A DNA stretch of 64,000 nt from Bacillus proteolyticus (GCF_001884065.1 NZ_MACH01000167.1:62001-126000), one strand, 5' to 3'. Positions 8,994 through 20,897 are shown, numbered from the stretch's first letter. Numbers and translations are program-made. Notes: generated by a model from the letters alone, not told the origin.

Positions 8994-9030
8994 AAATAAC
9001 ACTTAGATCGCTATAATCTAAGTGTTATTT
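8994..9030 (-). terminator. Terminator after fxsA
   Basis: Perfect 15-bp arms (aaataacacttagat / atctaagtgttattt) with a 7-nt loop; the fxsA stop codon lies inside the stem. The minus-strand transcript continues into a T-rich tail. Confidence 0.85.
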
Positions 9031-9414
9031 CTGAACAATAATAGTAGCCTTCTTTCTCAATTTCCAATCAATCCATTTCATAACAATTGGCTTCAATAAA
9101 GCCCTCGTTACTGGGATAACAAAGATAAAACCTATTATATCCGTCACATATCCAGGAAGTACTAAAAGAATACCTCCTATAAAGACGAAAATACCATCCA
9201 GGACGGCATCACCCGGCATTTCTCCTCTATTTAACCTAAATTGAATCTCTCTAACTATTTTAAACCCTTGTCGTTTCGCCAAATACACGCCTACAATACC
9301 TGTAAATACAATCATAGCGAACGTAGACCATAAACCTATTACATGACTTGATCCAATTAAGACTGTAATTTCAATCGCCGGTATTAAAATAAGCAAGAAT
9401 AGTAACCACTTCAT
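9025..9414 (-). CDS. fxsA: FxsA family membrane protein
   Basis: Small cytoplasmic-membrane protein (129 aa). E. coli FxsA reduces exclusion of phage T7 by the F plasmid; the role in Bacillus is unknown. The start MKWLLFLLILIPAIEI, the motif LAKRQGFKIVREIQ and PGDAVLDGIFVFIGGILLV are typical. The ATG at 9414 has GAAGGAG 8 nt upstream, whereas the ATG at 9438 would encode that site. It lies downstream of pyk on the same strand, as in other bacilli. Confidence 0.85.
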   Translation of the reverse strand: MKWLLFLLILIPAIEITVLIGSSHVIGLWSTFAMIVFTGIVGVYLAKRQGFKIVREIQFRLNRGEMPGDAVLDGIFVFIGGILLVLPGYVTDIIGFIFVIPVTRALLKPIVMKWIDWKLRKKATIIVQK

Positions 9415-9612
9415 AGCTCGCACTCCTTCATATTTCATTTCAAAGGTTTAAGTATCTTCCTTTCACCTTACCAACCCTCTTCTAAGCCCCTTACAACGCC
9501 CATATAAGCCTCATAAAAGATAAACAACTCTTCCAATGAACGTTATAACAAGCGTTTCCTGGAGTGATTTCAGGCGTTTAAAGCTATCTCTATCCTTTTT
9601 TGTGTAAAAAAA

Positions 9613-9636
9613 AGAGAAGGACTCCGCTCCTTCTCT
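9613..9636 (-). terminator. Terminator after pyk
   Basis: Arms agagaagga and tccttctct with a 6-nt loop lie 13 bp past the pyk stop; on the minus strand the stem runs into a T7 tract. Confidence 0.85.
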
Positions 9637-9648
9637 CCGTATTACTTC

Positions 9649-11406
9649 TTATAGCACTTCCGCATGTCCATTATAAACAATTCCGCGTGCTGCATCAACT
9701 GTTACTTCTTGGCCATTTTTTAAAGTTGTTGTTACGCTGTTTACACCAACGATAACAGGAATACCGATAGATACACCTACAACAGCCGCATGGCTTGTTA
9801 AGCCACCTTCTTCAACAACTAAAGCAGCAGCTTTTTCAATTGCAGGAATCATATCTTTATCAGTGCTTGTTGTAACAAGGATATCACCTTTGTTTACGTT
9901 CGCTACAGCTTCAGCAGCTGTTTTTGCTACAACTACTTTACCTTTTGCAGCTTTACGACCAATTCCTTGTCCTTTAGCAACTTCTTCACCAACAACGTGG
10001 ATCTTCATTAAGTTTGTTGTACCAGTTTCAGCAACTGGAACACCAGCAGTGATTACTACAGTATCTCCAAGTCCAATTAGACCTGCATCCATACCTGTTT
10101 GAATTGCAGTATCTAACATTTCATCAGTAGACGCTGCACGTTTTCCAGCCATAAATGCTTGTACACCCCAAACAAGTGCAAGACGACGTCCTACTTGCTC
10201 ATCAGTTGTTACAGCTACGATTGGAGATTTCGGACGGTATTTAGAGATCATTTTCGCAGTATATCCACTTTCTGTTGGAGCTACGATTGCAGCTACATCA
10301 AGAGCAAGTGCTGTGTGCGCAACAGATTGACTAATTGCATCTGTAATTGTTGGAGTGAACTCTTTAATACGTTTTTTGAACATATCTTCATATTGTAATG
10401 ATTTTTCAACACGCACTGCAATGTTAGCCATCATTGTTACAGCTTCTACTGGGTATTGACCCGCAGCAGTTTCACCTGAAAGCATAATTGCATCTGTACC
10501 ATCGAAGATTGCGTTAGCTACGTCACTTGCTTCCGCACGAGTTGGACGTGGGTTACGTTGCATAGAATCTAACATTTGCGTTGCAGTAATAACTGGTTTG
10601 CCTAATACGTTACATTTTTTGATTAGACGTTTTTGCACTAATGGTACTTCTTCTGGTGGAATTTCTACACCCATATCACCACGAGCAACCATTAAACCGT
10701 CAGAAACTTCTAAGATTGAATCGATATTGTCGATACCTTCTTGGTTTTCGATTTTCGGTACGATTTGGATGTATTGAGCGTCATGTCCTTCTAATAATTC
10801 ACGAATTTCTAATACGTCAGATGCTTTACGCACGAAAGATGCTGCGATGAAATCAACTTTTTGCTCGATACCGAAAACGATATCTTTTACGTCTTTTTCA
10901 GTGATACCAGGAAGCTTAATGCTTACGTTTGGTACGTTAACACCTTTTTTATTTTTTACAGTTCCGCTGTTTAATACTTTTGTGCGGATGTTTCCGTCAG
11001 CTTTTTCGATTACTTCTAGTTCGATAAGACCGTCATCGATTAGAATACGAGAACCTGGGTCAACATCATCATAAAGACCAGCATAAGATACAGAGAATTT
11101 CTCTGCAGTACCTAATACTTGCTCAGTAGAAAGAACTACTTCTGCACCTGTTACAAGCTCAGCTTGTCCGTCTACGAAGTCATGAGTACGGATTTCTGGA
11201 CCTTTTGTATCAAGTAAGATACCAACTGTTTTACCAGTTTTCTTTGAAGCTTCACGAATGTTTTTAATACGAGCGCCGTGCTCTTCATGGCTACCATGAG
11301 AGAAGTTTAAACGAGCAACGTTCATACCCGCTTCAATTAATTGCTCTAATTTCTCAATACTTTCACTAGCAGGACCTATAGTACATACAATTTTAGTTTT
11401 ACGCAT
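9649..11406 (-). CDS. pyk: Pyruvate kinase
   Basis: Transfers phosphate from PEP to ADP, the last step of glycolysis. The 585-residue form carries the extra C-terminal PEP-utilising swivelling domain seen in Bacillus (motif [13 protein letters not shown] near residue 540). Core motifs are [12 protein letters not shown], the signature [12 protein letters not shown] and [10 protein letters not shown]. The ATG at 11406 follows CGGAGGTG. It lies 53 bp behind pfkA, so the two glycolytic genes are probably co-transcribed. Confidence 0.97.
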   Translation of the reverse strand: MRKTKIVCTIGPASESIEKLEQLIEAGMNVARLNFSHGSHEEHGARIKNIREASKKTGKTVGILLDTKGPEIRTHDFVDGQAELVTGAEVVLSTEQVLGTAEKFSVSYAGLYDDVDPGSRILIDDGLIELEVIEKADGNIRTKVLNSGTVKNKKGVNVPNVSIKLPGITEKDVKDIVFGIEQKVDFIAASFVRKASDVLEIRELLEGHDAQYIQIVPKIENQEGIDNIDSILEVSDGLMVARGDMGVEIPPEEVPLVQKRLIKKCNVLGKPVITATQMLDSMQRNPRPTRAEASDVANAIFDGTDAIMLSGETAAGQYPVEAVTMMANIAVRVEKSLQYEDMFKKRIKEFTPTITDAISQSVAHTALALDVAAIVAPTESGYTAKMISKYRPKSPIVAVTTDEQVGRRLALVWGVQAFMAGKRAASTDEMLDTAIQTGMDAGLIGLGDTVVITAGVPVAETGTTNLMKIHVVGEEVAKGQGIGRKAAKGKVVVAKTAAEAVANVNKGDILVTTSTDKDMIPAIEKAAALVVEEGGLTSHAAVVGVSIGIPVIVGVNSVTTTLKNGQEVTVDAARGIVYNGHAEVL

Positions 11407-11459
11407 ATTGCACCTCCGAAAATTATGAAACCGTTCCCAAATACAAGGCATTAAGCCGA

Positions 11460-12425
<966 letters not shown>

Positions 12426-12510
12426 TCACCTCATAAAGATTATTTGCCTTATAATAAAATAACACGAAAAAATATAAAAACACAATGGAGAAGATGTGTC
12501 TTTTCATAAT

Positions 12511-12546
12511 AAAAACGTGCATTCGCGAAGAGGAACGCACGCTTTT
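12511..12546 (-). terminator. Terminator after accA
   Basis: On the minus strand CGTGCGTTC pairs with GAATGCACG (one G-U pair) around a 8-nt loop and is followed by TTTTT. It separates accA from pfkA. Confidence 0.75.
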
Positions 12547-12547
12547 C

Positions 12548-13522
12548 TTATTTTATCCCAATGGAAGCGTTTGAAAACGAAACTTGCCCAATTTTCATAT
12601 ATTTTTCATAACGTTTTTCGATTAATTCATCTTTCGAAATTCCGTTTAATTGTTCAAAAGTTTTTCTAATCATTAAGTCTATATTTTCTGACTGTTTTAA
12701 AAGATTACGGTGAGCTCCACCTTTTGCCTCTGGAATAATTTCATCAATTACACCTAATTCTTTCAAATCTGCTGCCGTAATTTTCATTGCTTCTGCAGCT
12801 TCCTTCGCTTTCCCCGCATCTTTCCAAAGAATTGCCGCTGCACCCTCTGGTGTAATAACAGAATAAGTGGAATTTTCTAGCATATGAATGTAATCTCCTA
12901 CTCCAAGACCTAGCGCACCACCGCTACCACCTTCACCGATAACGATACAAATAACAGGTACCGTTAAACCTGCCATCTCAAATAGATTGCGGGCAATTGC
13001 TTCACTTTGTCCACGTTCTTCAGCTGCTTTACCAGGATAAGCTCCCTTCGTATCGATGAAACAAATAATAGGACGATTAAACTTTTCCGCTTGTTTCATG
13101 AGACGCAGTGCTTTTCGATATCCTTCTGGATGAGGCATCCCAAAATTACGACGAATATTTTCTTTCGTATCTTTTCCGCGTTGATGCCCAATTACAGTTA
13201 CAGGCATCCCCTTATATTTCGCAATGCCGCCGACAATCGCTGCATCATCACCAAATAGGCGATCTCCATGACATTCAAAAAAATCAGTAAATAAGTGCTC
13301 AATATAATCGAGCGTTGTCGGTCGTTCTGCATGACGAGCAATTTGAACACGGTCCCATACTTTCATATTGCCGTATATATCTTCCTCTAAATTTTCTAGC
13401 TTGTCTTCCAAAATACGAATCTCCTCACTGAAGTCCATCTGGCTGTTTTTCGTATAGTCTTTCAGTTCACGAATCTTATTTCTTAGCTCAACAACTGGTT
13501 TTTCAAATTCTAGCTCTGCCAT
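12548..13522 (-). CDS. accA: Acetyl-CoA carboxylase carboxyltransferase subunit alpha
   Basis: With AccD forms the carboxyltransferase that makes malonyl-CoA for fatty acid synthesis. The 324-residue product has an N-terminal helical segment, then motifs [50 protein letters not shown] and [17 protein letters not shown] of the crotonase-like carboxyltransferase fold. The ATG at 13522 is preceded by AAGGAGGGG inside accD; the genes overlap by 13 bp, giving coupled synthesis of the two subunits. Confidence 0.97.
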   Translation of the reverse strand: MAELEFEKPVVELRNKIRELKDYTKNSQMDFSEEIRILEDKLENLEEDIYGNMKVWDRVQIARHAERPTTLDYIEHLFTDFFECHGDRLFGDDAAIVGGIAKYKGMPVTVIGHQRGKDTKENIRRNFGMPHPEGYRKALRLMKQAEKFNRPIICFIDTKGAYPGKAAEERGQSEAIARNLFEMAGLTVPVICIVIGEGGSGGALGLGVGDYIHMLENSTYSVITPEGAAAILWKDAGKAKEAAEAMKITAADLKELGVIDEIIPEAKGGAHRNLLKQSENIDLMIRKTFEQLNGISKDELIEKRYEKYMKIGQVSFSNASIGIK

Positions 13523-14379
13523 ACAGCCATTTCCCCTCCTTGATGAACTTCTAAAATCTTGCGAAGTGATTCTTTCATATCATCACGATGCACAACCGCA
13601 TCTAATTGACCATGGTCTAGTAAAAATTCTGCCGTTTGGAAATCCTCTGGTAGCTTCTCACGCACCGTTTGTTCAATTACACGTCTACCAGCAAATCCGA
13701 TAAGTGCACCTGGCTCTGCAAGATTATAATCACCAAGTGAAGCGAAACTCGCTGAAACCCCGCCCGTCGTCGGGTGAGTCATAACAGAAATAAATAGTCC
13801 TCCTGCATTACTATGCTTTTTCAAAGCTACGCTTGTTTTTGCCATTTGCATTAAACTTAATATCCCCTCTTGCATACGGGCACCACCCGAAGCAGTAAAG
13901 ATAATAAATGGAACTTGTAAGTCGTATGCCTTTTCAACCGCACGGGCAATTTTTTCTCCTACAACAGAGCCCATGCTCCCCATTCGAAAACGAGAATCCA
14001 TTACTGCAATAACAACAAGCATGTCATCAATTGTTCCTTCACCAGTTACAACCGCTTCATTCAACTCAGTCTTCTTACGATCGTTTTCTAGTTTCTCTTC
14101 ATATCCTGGAAACTCAAGTGGATTTAATGAAACCATCTCTTTGTCATACTCACGAAATGAGCCTTCGTCCAATATACTATTAAGGCGTTCCCATGCATTC
14201 ATAGGATGATGATATCCACAGTTCACACATACTTTTAAATTTTTTAGAACTTCTTTCGTATACATGATTTTTTTACATTTCGGACATTTTGTCATAACGC
14301 CATCCGGTACATCTTTCCGTACTTGTTCTGAAGGTATTGCAGCGTACTTTTTCTTTTTCACGAATAAATCTCTTAGCAC
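13510..14379 (-). CDS. accD: Acetyl-CoA carboxylase carboxyltransferase subunit beta
   Basis: Zinc-ribbon carboxyltransferase subunit (289 aa), partner of AccA. The ribbon cysteines are Cys32, Cys35, Cys51 and Cys54. The core shows [16 protein letters not shown] and [22 protein letters not shown]. It is first in the accD-accA pair and 185 bp downstream of the GntR-type regulator; a hairpin lies in that spacer. Confidence 0.97.
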   Translation of the reverse strand: MLRDLFVKKKKYAAIPSEQVRKDVPDGVMTKCPKCKKIMYTKEVLKNLKVCVNCGYHHPMNAWERLNSILDEGSFREYDKEMVSLNPLEFPGYEEKLENDRKKTELNEAVVTGEGTIDDMLVVIAVMDSRFRMGSMGSVVGEKIARAVEKAYDLQVPFIIFTASGGARMQEGILSLMQMAKTSVALKKHSNAGGLFISVMTHPTTGGVSASFASLGDYNLAEPGALIGFAGRRVIEQTVREKLPEDFQTAEFLLDHGQLDAVVHRDDMKESLRKILEVHQGGEMAVWQS

Positions 14380-14428
14380 AATTTGACCCCCTTCGTTGAG
14401 AGCTAAGGTTAGCGTAAGAAGAAAATGG

Positions 14429-14455
14429 GGCTAACACCAAAGTTTGATGTTAGCC
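14429..14455 (-). terminator. Hairpin upstream of accD
   Basis: Near-perfect 13-bp arms (ggctaacaccaaa / tttgatgttagcc) with a 1-nt centre, 50 bp before the accD start. It could end the gntR transcript or act in the accD 5' UTR. The following minus-strand sequence CCCCATTTTCTTCTT is only weakly U-rich, so termination is not certain. Confidence 0.5.
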
Positions 14456-14564
14456 TTATCTTCTCAATCTGTCTAATAACCTCTCTCTTTACGTTTAACT
14501 TTAACCGCTATGCGGTAGAATGTTTGTCATAACGTGTCATGGTCATTTCGACAAATTTTATACA

Positions 14565-15209
14565 TTACGAGTGAAACTGTATATTCTCTACTAATTCATC
14601 GTAAATTTTTAGTGCATCATTTTCTTGTTGCTCTTTCAAAGCAGCATAAAGCTTTCTATATATTTCGATAGAATCTCCTGAAATTTCACAAGAAAGCGTT
14701 GCAACGTAATCATTTACGATCATCCAAATGCGATAAAGTAAATAATTATCGAATTGTTCAATAAGTGTTTTAAAGAACGTTTGATGGAGCATTGGAATTG
14801 AGCTTTCATTTTCTTCAAGCACTTGGTGTAATTTACTTAGCACTTTAGAAAACGTTTCTTTCGGCAAATTACATACAATTCGAATCATATCTTTCTCAAG
14901 CAATCGTTTTGTTTGTAATAAATCACGAATTGTTTTCTCATCTTGCAGCAAGAACGGAGCAATTAATTGTACAAGGCCGTTATCGTAAAAGTTTCGAATA
15001 AACGTCCCCTCACCACGTCTCGTTTCAATTAACCCTACAAGTTCTAAAGCACGCAATGCTTCTCTTACAGAGGAACGTCCAACGTTTAAGCGTGAACTTA
15101 ACTCACGCTCAGATGGCAAACGATCCCCCGCTACTAAACCATCCTCTTCCATTATGGAACGGATTTTTTTTACAATTTCGAGATATACTTTTGTATTTGA
15201 TGATGTCAA
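14565..15209 (-). CDS. GntR family transcriptional regulator, FadR type
   Basis: 214 residues. The N-terminal winged helix (about 5-72) has the GntR signature LPSERELSSRLNVGRSSVREALRALE and GLIETRRGEGTFI; the C-terminal all-helical domain (about 80-212) fits the FCD/FadR effector fold. Start is TTG at 15209 with GAGG 8 nt upstream. It begins 14 bp after the malic enzyme gene and precedes accD, so it may sense a fatty-acid or carboxylate metabolite and control malic enzyme or acc genes; that is inference. Confidence 0.85.
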   Translation of the reverse strand: MTSSNTKVYLEIVKKIRSIMEEDGLVAGDRLPSERELSSRLNVGRSSVREALRALELVGLIETRRGEGTFIRNFYDNGLVQLIAPFLLQDEKTIRDLLQTKRLLEKDMIRIVCNLPKETFSKVLSKLHQVLEENESSIPMLHQTFFKTLIEQFDNYLLYRIWMIVNDYVATLSCEISGDSIEIYRKLYAALKEQQENDALKIYDELVENIQFHS

Positions 15210-15223
15210 TGGAAATTCCTCGC

Positions 15224-16462
15224 TTATTCTTTACCAATCAGCGCTAATTGTTTTGTTTTCTCAGCGACTTCATTTGGATCTACTTGACGGCGAGCTACTC
15301 CTGTCTCCATTGCTGCTTTCGCAACGTAAGCCGCTACTTGAGGCGCTACACGCGCGTCAAATGGCGCCGGAATGATATGGTCCGCATTCAACTCATCCTC
15401 TGATACAAGCTCTGCAATAGCTTGTACAGCTGCCATCTTCATTTCTTCATTAATTTGTGTCGCATGTACATCAAGTGCACCGCGGAAAATACCAGGGAAC
15501 GCTAGTACATTATTTACTTGGTTCGGGAAGTCAGAACGACCTGTTCCAACAACAGCTGCGCCCGCTGCTTTTGCCAATTCTGGCATAATTTCTGGAACCG
15601 GATTCGCCATTGCAAAAATAATTGCATCGTCATTCATTGTACGAACCATCTCTTCAGTTAATGCACCTGCTGCAGATACACCAATGAATACGTCCGCACC
15701 TTGTAAAACGTCAGCTAAAGAACCTTCAATACGATTCTTATTTGTATATTTTGCAACTTCATCTTTCACCGGATTCATACCTGTAGGGCGACCTTCATAG
15801 ATTGCGCCTTTACGGTCACACATAATAACGTCACGTACACCATAGCGATATAAAAGTTTAATGATTGCAATACCCGCTGCACCTGCGCCATTTGCGACAA
15901 CTTTAATGTCAGACATTTTCTTTCCAACTAATTTCAGCGCGTTCACAAGGCCCGCTACTGTTACGATAGCTGTTCCGTGTTGATCATCATGGAAGATAGG
16001 AATATTTGTTTCTTTTTTCAAACGTTCTTCAATAACGAAGCAGTTTGGTGCTGCAATATCTTCTAAGTTTACACCGCCAAAAGTTGGCTCCATTAATTTT
16101 ACAGTTTCAACAATTTTATCTACATCGTTTGTATTTAAGGCAATCGGGAATGCATCTACACCAGCAAAGCTCTTGAATAATACAGCTTTACCTTCCATTA
16201 CTGGAAGAGATGCTTCAGGTCCAATGTTACCAAGACCAAGTACAGCCGTTCCATCTGTAACAACTGCTACCATATTTCCCTTCATTGTATATTCATATAC
16301 CTTACTTTTATCGTCATAAATTTCTTTACAAGGCTCTGCAACCCCTGGAGAATATGCAAGACTTAAATCTTTTGCATTTTCTACTTTTACTTTTGATACA
16401 GTTTCTAATTTTCCTTGATGCACTTTATGCATGTGAAGTGCTTCTTCACGAAGTGTTGACAA
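15224..16462 (-). CDS. NAD(P)-dependent malic enzyme (YtsJ/MaeB-like)
   Basis: Oxidative decarboxylation of malate to pyruvate. The 412-residue product has AYSPGVAEPC, the catalytic PNCFVIEERLKKE region, IPIFHDDQHGTAIV and the Rossmann motif GAGAAGIAIIKLL, with ANPVPEIMPELA towards the end. I chose TTG at 16462, preceded by GAGGAGAG at 8 nt; the open frame reaches 16528 without a better site. Its place next to dnaE is the same as B. subtilis ytsJ. Confidence 0.92.
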   Translation of the reverse strand: MSTLREEALHMHKVHQGKLETVSKVKVENAKDLSLAYSPGVAEPCKEIYDDKSKVYEYTMKGNMVAVVTDGTAVLGLGNIGPEASLPVMEGKAVLFKSFAGVDAFPIALNTNDVDKIVETVKLMEPTFGGVNLEDIAAPNCFVIEERLKKETNIPIFHDDQHGTAIVTVAGLVNALKLVGKKMSDIKVVANGAGAAGIAIIKLLYRYGVRDVIMCDRKGAIYEGRPTGMNPVKDEVAKYTNKNRIEGSLADVLQGADVFIGVSAAGALTEEMVRTMNDDAIIFAMANPVPEIMPELAKAAGAAVVGTGRSDFPNQVNNVLAFPGIFRGALDVHATQINEEMKMAAVQAIAELVSEDELNADHIIPAPFDARVAPQVAAYVAKAAMETGVARRQVDPNEVAEKTKQLALIGKE

Positions 16463-16565
16463 ACTATCCACTCTCCTCAAATTATTCTTGCTGATATCAA
16501 TTTCTCCAAGTGGTCTGACCACGAACACTACTACTATAATAATCGAAGTGTAGGGAAATTGTCCA

Positions 16566-19500
16566 TTACATTTTCACAACGACATTTTCGTCGCCGACAA
16601 TTTCACGAAGTGCTCCCAGACATTTTTCACTCGGATGAATTGATAAACTTCGAGATAATTGTACCATTTTATGTTCCTTTTCATAATAAATTAGTACTTT
16701 CGCAAAACCTGAATAGTCAAACAATATTTTTGTAACTTGATTTACAAGCTTTTTTTCATATTGAGACGGCAATTTCACGTAAACAGATGCGTATTTCATT
16801 TCTTCATAAACATCCATTTCTTCCAGCGGATATACTCCATTCACAATCCATTGCAACTTATGGTTTCTGTTCTCGATCGTACCATCAACTAAAACAATTG
16901 CCCCTTCTTGTAACCTGTCCGAAAAATGTATATACGTTTCCGGAAAAATAACGGCTTCCATTTCATCATTTTGATCACAGAATGTAATAAACGCCATCTT
17001 TTGCAACTTTTTCGTACGAATCACTTTTACACTTGTTATATATACGATCGCTCTTTGTACTTTTTTCTTATGTCGCATCGCCTGAGCGAGAGATGGGATT
17101 TCTAATTCTTTTCCTAACTTCGCATACTGCGCTGTCGGGTAGCTAGATAAATAAAAACCGAGGGCTTCTTTCTCTTTATTTAACTGTTCAATAAAGGATA
17201 GCTCTTCTCCTTGTACATATTTTGATTTTGGAACAGCATCTCCTAAATCACGTGCAAGGTTCGCGTACTCTAGCGCTCCTTTAAGACTTTTCCATAAATT
17301 CGTTCTCGAAACACCAAAATCGTCAAAACATCCCGACCAAACAAACGCTTCTAAATTTCGCTCCGTTACAAACTTTGATGGCATACGAAGACAAAATTCA
17401 AATAAATCTTCGAACATTTTCCCCTCACGTTCTTCGAGTAACGCCGTCACTGTAGCCATCCCGATATTTCGAATTGAAAGTAAGCTGTAACGTATCGCAT
17501 TCCCTTCTATTTGGAAGTTATAACCACTTCTCTGAAGAGACGGCGGCAAAACATGAAACCCTTTTCGTTTCGTTTCTCGTATATACTGCACAATCTTATC
17601 TTCATTTCCAATTGCACTTGATAATAGTGCTGTCATAAATTCCAGCGTATAATTCGCTTTTAAGTAGGCAAGCTGATATCCGATCATACTGTAAGCTACA
17701 GCGTGACTTCGGTTAAAACCGTAATTCGCAAATCTTACAATTAAATCGTAAATTTGTTCTGAAGCCGTCTCATCGTATCCATTTTTCAAACACCCTTGAA
17801 CAAAATGCTTACGTTCTTGATCTAAAATATCACGATTCTTTTTACTCACTGCACGGCGCAGTAAATCCGCTTCTCCAAGCGAAAACCCGGCTAACTTCGA
17901 TGCAATTTGCATAATTTGCTCTTGATATACAATTACGCCATATGTTCTTTCTAAAATCGGCTTTAAGTCTGGATGTAAATATTCAATTCGTCGTTTTCCG
18001 TGCTTCGATTCAATAAAGGTTGGAATTTGTTCCATCGGTCCCGGTCTGTATAACGAGTTAACAGCAATTATATCTTCAAATTCATTCGGTTTTAACCCAC
18101 GAAGCACATTTCGCATACCACCTGATTCAAGCTGGAACACACCTGTTGTATCCCCTCTTCCTAACAATTGAAACGTTTTTTCATCTTGAAGAGGTAAATT
18201 TCTTATATCAATGTGTTTCCCCGTTTTTTTCACAATAAACTTTATAATATTTTCAAGTAACGTTAAATTACGTAATCCTAAAAAATCCATCTTGAGCAAC
18301 CCAAGCTCTTCTAATACATCAGCTGGATATTGCGTAACATAAACATCGTTATGCCCTTCTTGAATTGCTACACTTCCCGTTAACGGTTCTTGACTCATAA
18401 TAACGCCGGCTGCATGAATAGACGTATGACGCGGTAATCCCTCTACACGTTTTGCGATTTCAAACACACGCTCATGCAAAAGATTCCCTTGTATAAACTC
18501 GCGGAGTGACTGAGATTCCTCATATGCATCTTTTAACGTTATACCAAGCTTTGATGGGATAAGTTTTGAAAATATATCAATATCTCTTGGCGGAAGCCCC
18601 ATTACACGAGCGATGTCCCTAATTGCGGCTTTCGCTGCAAGAGTTCCGAACGTTACAATTTGAGCAACACGAAGCTGACCATATTTATCTTTCACATATC
18701 GAATCATCTCATCACGTCTTATATCTGGAAAATCAATATCAATATCTGGAAGTGTCACACGTTCAGGATTTAAAAACCTTTCAAATAGTAAGTCATATTC
18801 AATCGGATCAATATCTGTAATTTCTAATACGTAAGAAACGAGTGAACCAGCTGCCGATCCACGTCCTGGTCCTGTTAAAATATGATTTTCATGTGCGTAT
18901 TTCATAAAGTCCCATACGATGAGGAAATAGTCACTAAATCCCATACTAGAAATCACATGTAATTCATGATTCAAACGCTGTATATGTACTTCTTTCGGCG
19001 TACCATATCGCTTACGCAAACCTTCTTCACAAATACGGCGCAAATACGTATCATTCGTCTCGTTAGATGGAACAGGAAATTTCGGTAATTGATTTACATG
19101 GAAAGGAATTTCTACTCGGCAACGCTCCGCGATTTTTATTGTATTTTGAATCGCTTCCTCAGCATGAGAAAATAGTGCTTCCATTTCATCCGATGACTTT
19201 AAATAATACTGATCCGTTTTCATTCTCGGCCTATCTGGATCAGTCATTTTTGTTCCGCCTTCAACAGACAATAAACATTCATGAACGAGTGCATCGCTTT
19301 GATTAATGTAGCGCACATCATTTGTTGCAACGACTGGAACGTTTACCTTATTAATAAATTCAGGCAGCTTTTCTTGTAAAAGCAGTTCATCTTGAATCGC
19401 ATGATGCTGCAAACTTATATAAAAATTGCTGAACATATTTTGATACGTATGAGCTACTTCTTCAGCCTGACTCTCTTTGTCTTCTAATAATAACTGTTCA

Positions 19501-19892
19501 ATCTCTCCGTCTTTCCCTGGTGAAATTGCAATTAATCCTTTCGCATAATGAGCCAGCCATTTCTTTGGAATACCCTCTTTTGACTTCGTCATAATGCTGC
19601 TAGAAATTTTCAATAAATTTTGATAGCCTATTTCATTCTCAGCAAGTAAGACGAGTGGATAAGACTTTTCTTCTTCTTCACTAAAAATAGAAGCTGTTAA
19701 GCCGATAATAGGCTGTATACCATTTTTCTTGCATGCTTTATAAAATGGAATAACTCCATACATAACATTTTCATCTGTAATGGCCAGCGATGAAAATCCA
19801 AGATCTTTCGCCCGAATGACAAGCTCATCAATTTTACAAGCACTTTTTAACAAACTAAAAACGGTTTGACATTGTAAATGCACAAACTTCAC
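16566..19892 (-). CDS. dnaE: DNA polymerase III alpha subunit DnaE
   Basis: Replicative polymerase of the DnaE1/DnaE3 type (1108 aa), which in bacilli extends RNA primers before handing over to PolC. An N-terminal PHP domain (VHLQCQTVFSLLKSACK; about 1-200) is followed by the palm with GPGRGSAAGS (341-350) and catalytic PDIDIDFPD (382-390; Asp384 and Asp386). The C-terminal OB-fold region is around residues 960-1050. GTG start at 19892 with AGAGGG upstream. Divergent from ytrH. Confidence 0.97.
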   Translation of the reverse strand: MKFVHLQCQTVFSLLKSACKIDELVIRAKDLGFSSLAITDENVMYGVIPFYKACKKNGIQPIIGLTASIFSEEEEKSYPLVLLAENEIGYQNLLKISSSIMTKSKEGIPKKWLAHYAKGLIAISPGKDGEIEQLLLEDKESQAEEVAHTYQNMFSNFYISLQHHAIQDELLLQEKLPEFINKVNVPVVATNDVRYINQSDALVHECLLSVEGGTKMTDPDRPRMKTDQYYLKSSDEMEALFSHAEEAIQNTIKIAERCRVEIPFHVNQLPKFPVPSNETNDTYLRRICEEGLRKRYGTPKEVHIQRLNHELHVISSMGFSDYFLIVWDFMKYAHENHILTGPGRGSAAGSLVSYVLEITDIDPIEYDLLFERFLNPERVTLPDIDIDFPDIRRDEMIRYVKDKYGQLRVAQIVTFGTLAAKAAIRDIARVMGLPPRDIDIFSKLIPSKLGITLKDAYEESQSLREFIQGNLLHERVFEIAKRVEGLPRHTSIHAAGVIMSQEPLTGSVAIQEGHNDVYVTQYPADVLEELGLLKMDFLGLRNLTLLENIIKFIVKKTGKHIDIRNLPLQDEKTFQLLGRGDTTGVFQLESGGMRNVLRGLKPNEFEDIIAVNSLYRPGPMEQIPTFIESKHGKRRIEYLHPDLKPILERTYGVIVYQEQIMQIASKLAGFSLGEADLLRRAVSKKNRDILDQERKHFVQGCLKNGYDETASEQIYDLIVRFANYGFNRSHAVAYSMIGYQLAYLKANYTLEFMTALLSSAIGNEDKIVQYIRETKRKGFHVLPPSLQRSGYNFQIEGNAIRYSLLSIRNIGMATVTALLEEREGKMFEDLFEFCLRMPSKFVTERNLEAFVWSGCFDDFGVSRTNLWKSLKGALEYANLARDLGDAVPKSKYVQGEELSFIEQLNKEKEALGFYLSSYPTAQYAKLGKELEIPSLAQAMRHKKKVQRAIVYITSVKVIRTKKLQKMAFITFCDQNDEMEAVIFPETYIHFSDRLQEGAIVLVDGTIENRNHKLQWIVNGVYPLEEMDVYEEMKYASVYVKLPSQYEKKLVNQVTKILFDYSGFAKVLIYYEKEHKMVQLSRSLSIHPSEKCLGALREIVGDENVVVKM

Positions 19893-20009
19893 TGTTGTAC
19901 CCTCTCTTTACCTATTTGACTACTTTTATTATAGGTGATGAGGAAAGCGGAAATCAAAACATACTTCTCATACTTTGTCCATATATATGAAGAAGAAAGG
20001 GGAATGACG

Positions 20010-20348
20010 ATGGATGTAAGAGAACATACTTTTTTCTCTCTGCTTATTATTAGTTACTTTATTGCCTTTGGAGTTATACTTGGGGGTTCATTAATTGGCG
20101 GATTTGGTGCATTTCTCATTGGAAAACCAGCTCTAACTTATATTAATCAATTTGCCCAAAATTTAAGAATTTGGGCACTCGTTGCAGCGATTGGTGGAAC
20201 GTTCGATACCTTTTATAGCTTTGAAAGAAGCTTCTTTGGCGGAGATATGAAAGATATCGTAAAACAAATTCTCCTTATTTTTTTTGCAACTGGTGGTATG
20301 CAAACTGGTCTTATTATTATTAAATGGCTGACGCAGGAACATGTATGA
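20010..20348 (+). CDS. ytrH: YtrH family sporulation protein
   Basis: Small membrane protein (112 aa) of the YtrH family, made in the mother cell and needed for efficient sporulation in B. subtilis. Three to four hydrophobic segments are visible, with FGVILGGSLIGGFGAFLIG and TFDTFYSFERSFFGGDMKD. I chose the ATG at 20010 since AAAGGGG lies 7 nt upstream; the ATG at 20004 is too close to that site. The stop overlaps the ytrI start by 4 bp (ATGA). Confidence 0.88.
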   Translation: MDVREHTFFSLLIISYFIAFGVILGGSLIGGFGAFLIGKPALTYINQFAQNLRIWALVAAIGGTFDTFYSFERSFFGGDMKDIVKQILLIFFATGGMQTGLIIIKWLTQEHV

Positions 20349-20848
20349 GAGTACCAAGTGCCAATACAGCCAAAAGATGGTATTTAGTTTTAGCAGGTGC
20401 TGCTGTTGGAGGCGTTTTGAGCTGGTTTATTTTTTTGTACATATATGGTGTTTTTCAGCAGGAACAAGCTAGTAAAATAGCAGAACAAAGAGAAATTATA
20501 GAAAAGCAAGAAGCAAAACTCCACGTCCTTCTCGAAGATCAAGAGAAATTGAATACAGAAAATAAGCGACTCTTAACAATTCAAGAAATTAAAATAAAAA
20601 TTATAAATCGAGAAAAATATGATTTAGACAACCTTACACTCGAAAACATGACCACTTCTATCCATAATGATCTCCAGCATCTTTTAACGAAAAACATTCA
20701 AAGCATCGCAAAAAATAAGGACCTACTCAAAAAAGTGATCGAAAATAAAACGTACAAACATTACGATCGTATATATCGCTTTAAAGTAGACACAGTCTCT
20801 TTTGATACCGTACTGGAAATTAGTATTGTTATAGAGAAAGAAAAATAA
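20345..20848 (+). CDS. ytrI: Sporulation membrane protein YtrI
   Basis: 167-residue protein with one N-terminal membrane helix (about residues 13-36), a coiled-coil segment (about 40-85, rich in Glu/Lys/Gln) and a C-terminal globular part. YtrI is a known partner of YtrH in sporulation. The ATG at 20345 shares ATGA with the ytrH stop, so the two are translationally coupled. Confidence 0.85.
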   Translation: MRVPSANTAKRWYLVLAGAAVGGVLSWFIFLYIYGVFQQEQASKIAEQREIIEKQEAKLHVLLEDQEKLNTENKRLLTIQEIKIKIINREKYDLDNLTLENMTTSIHNDLQHLLTKNIQSIAKNKDLLKKVIENKTYKHYDRIYRFKVDTVSFDTVLEISIVIEKEK

Positions 20849-20876
20849 AGAAGGAGGGCCTCAGCGCCCTCCTTCT
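20849..20876. terminator. Bidirectional terminator ytrI/nrnA
   Basis: Arms agaaggagggc and gccctccttct with a 6-nt loop between two convergent genes, followed by TCTTTCG on the plus strand and by TTTATTTTTC on the minus strand. Confidence 0.85.
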
Positions 20877-20897
20877 CTTTCGTCCAACATCCAATTT

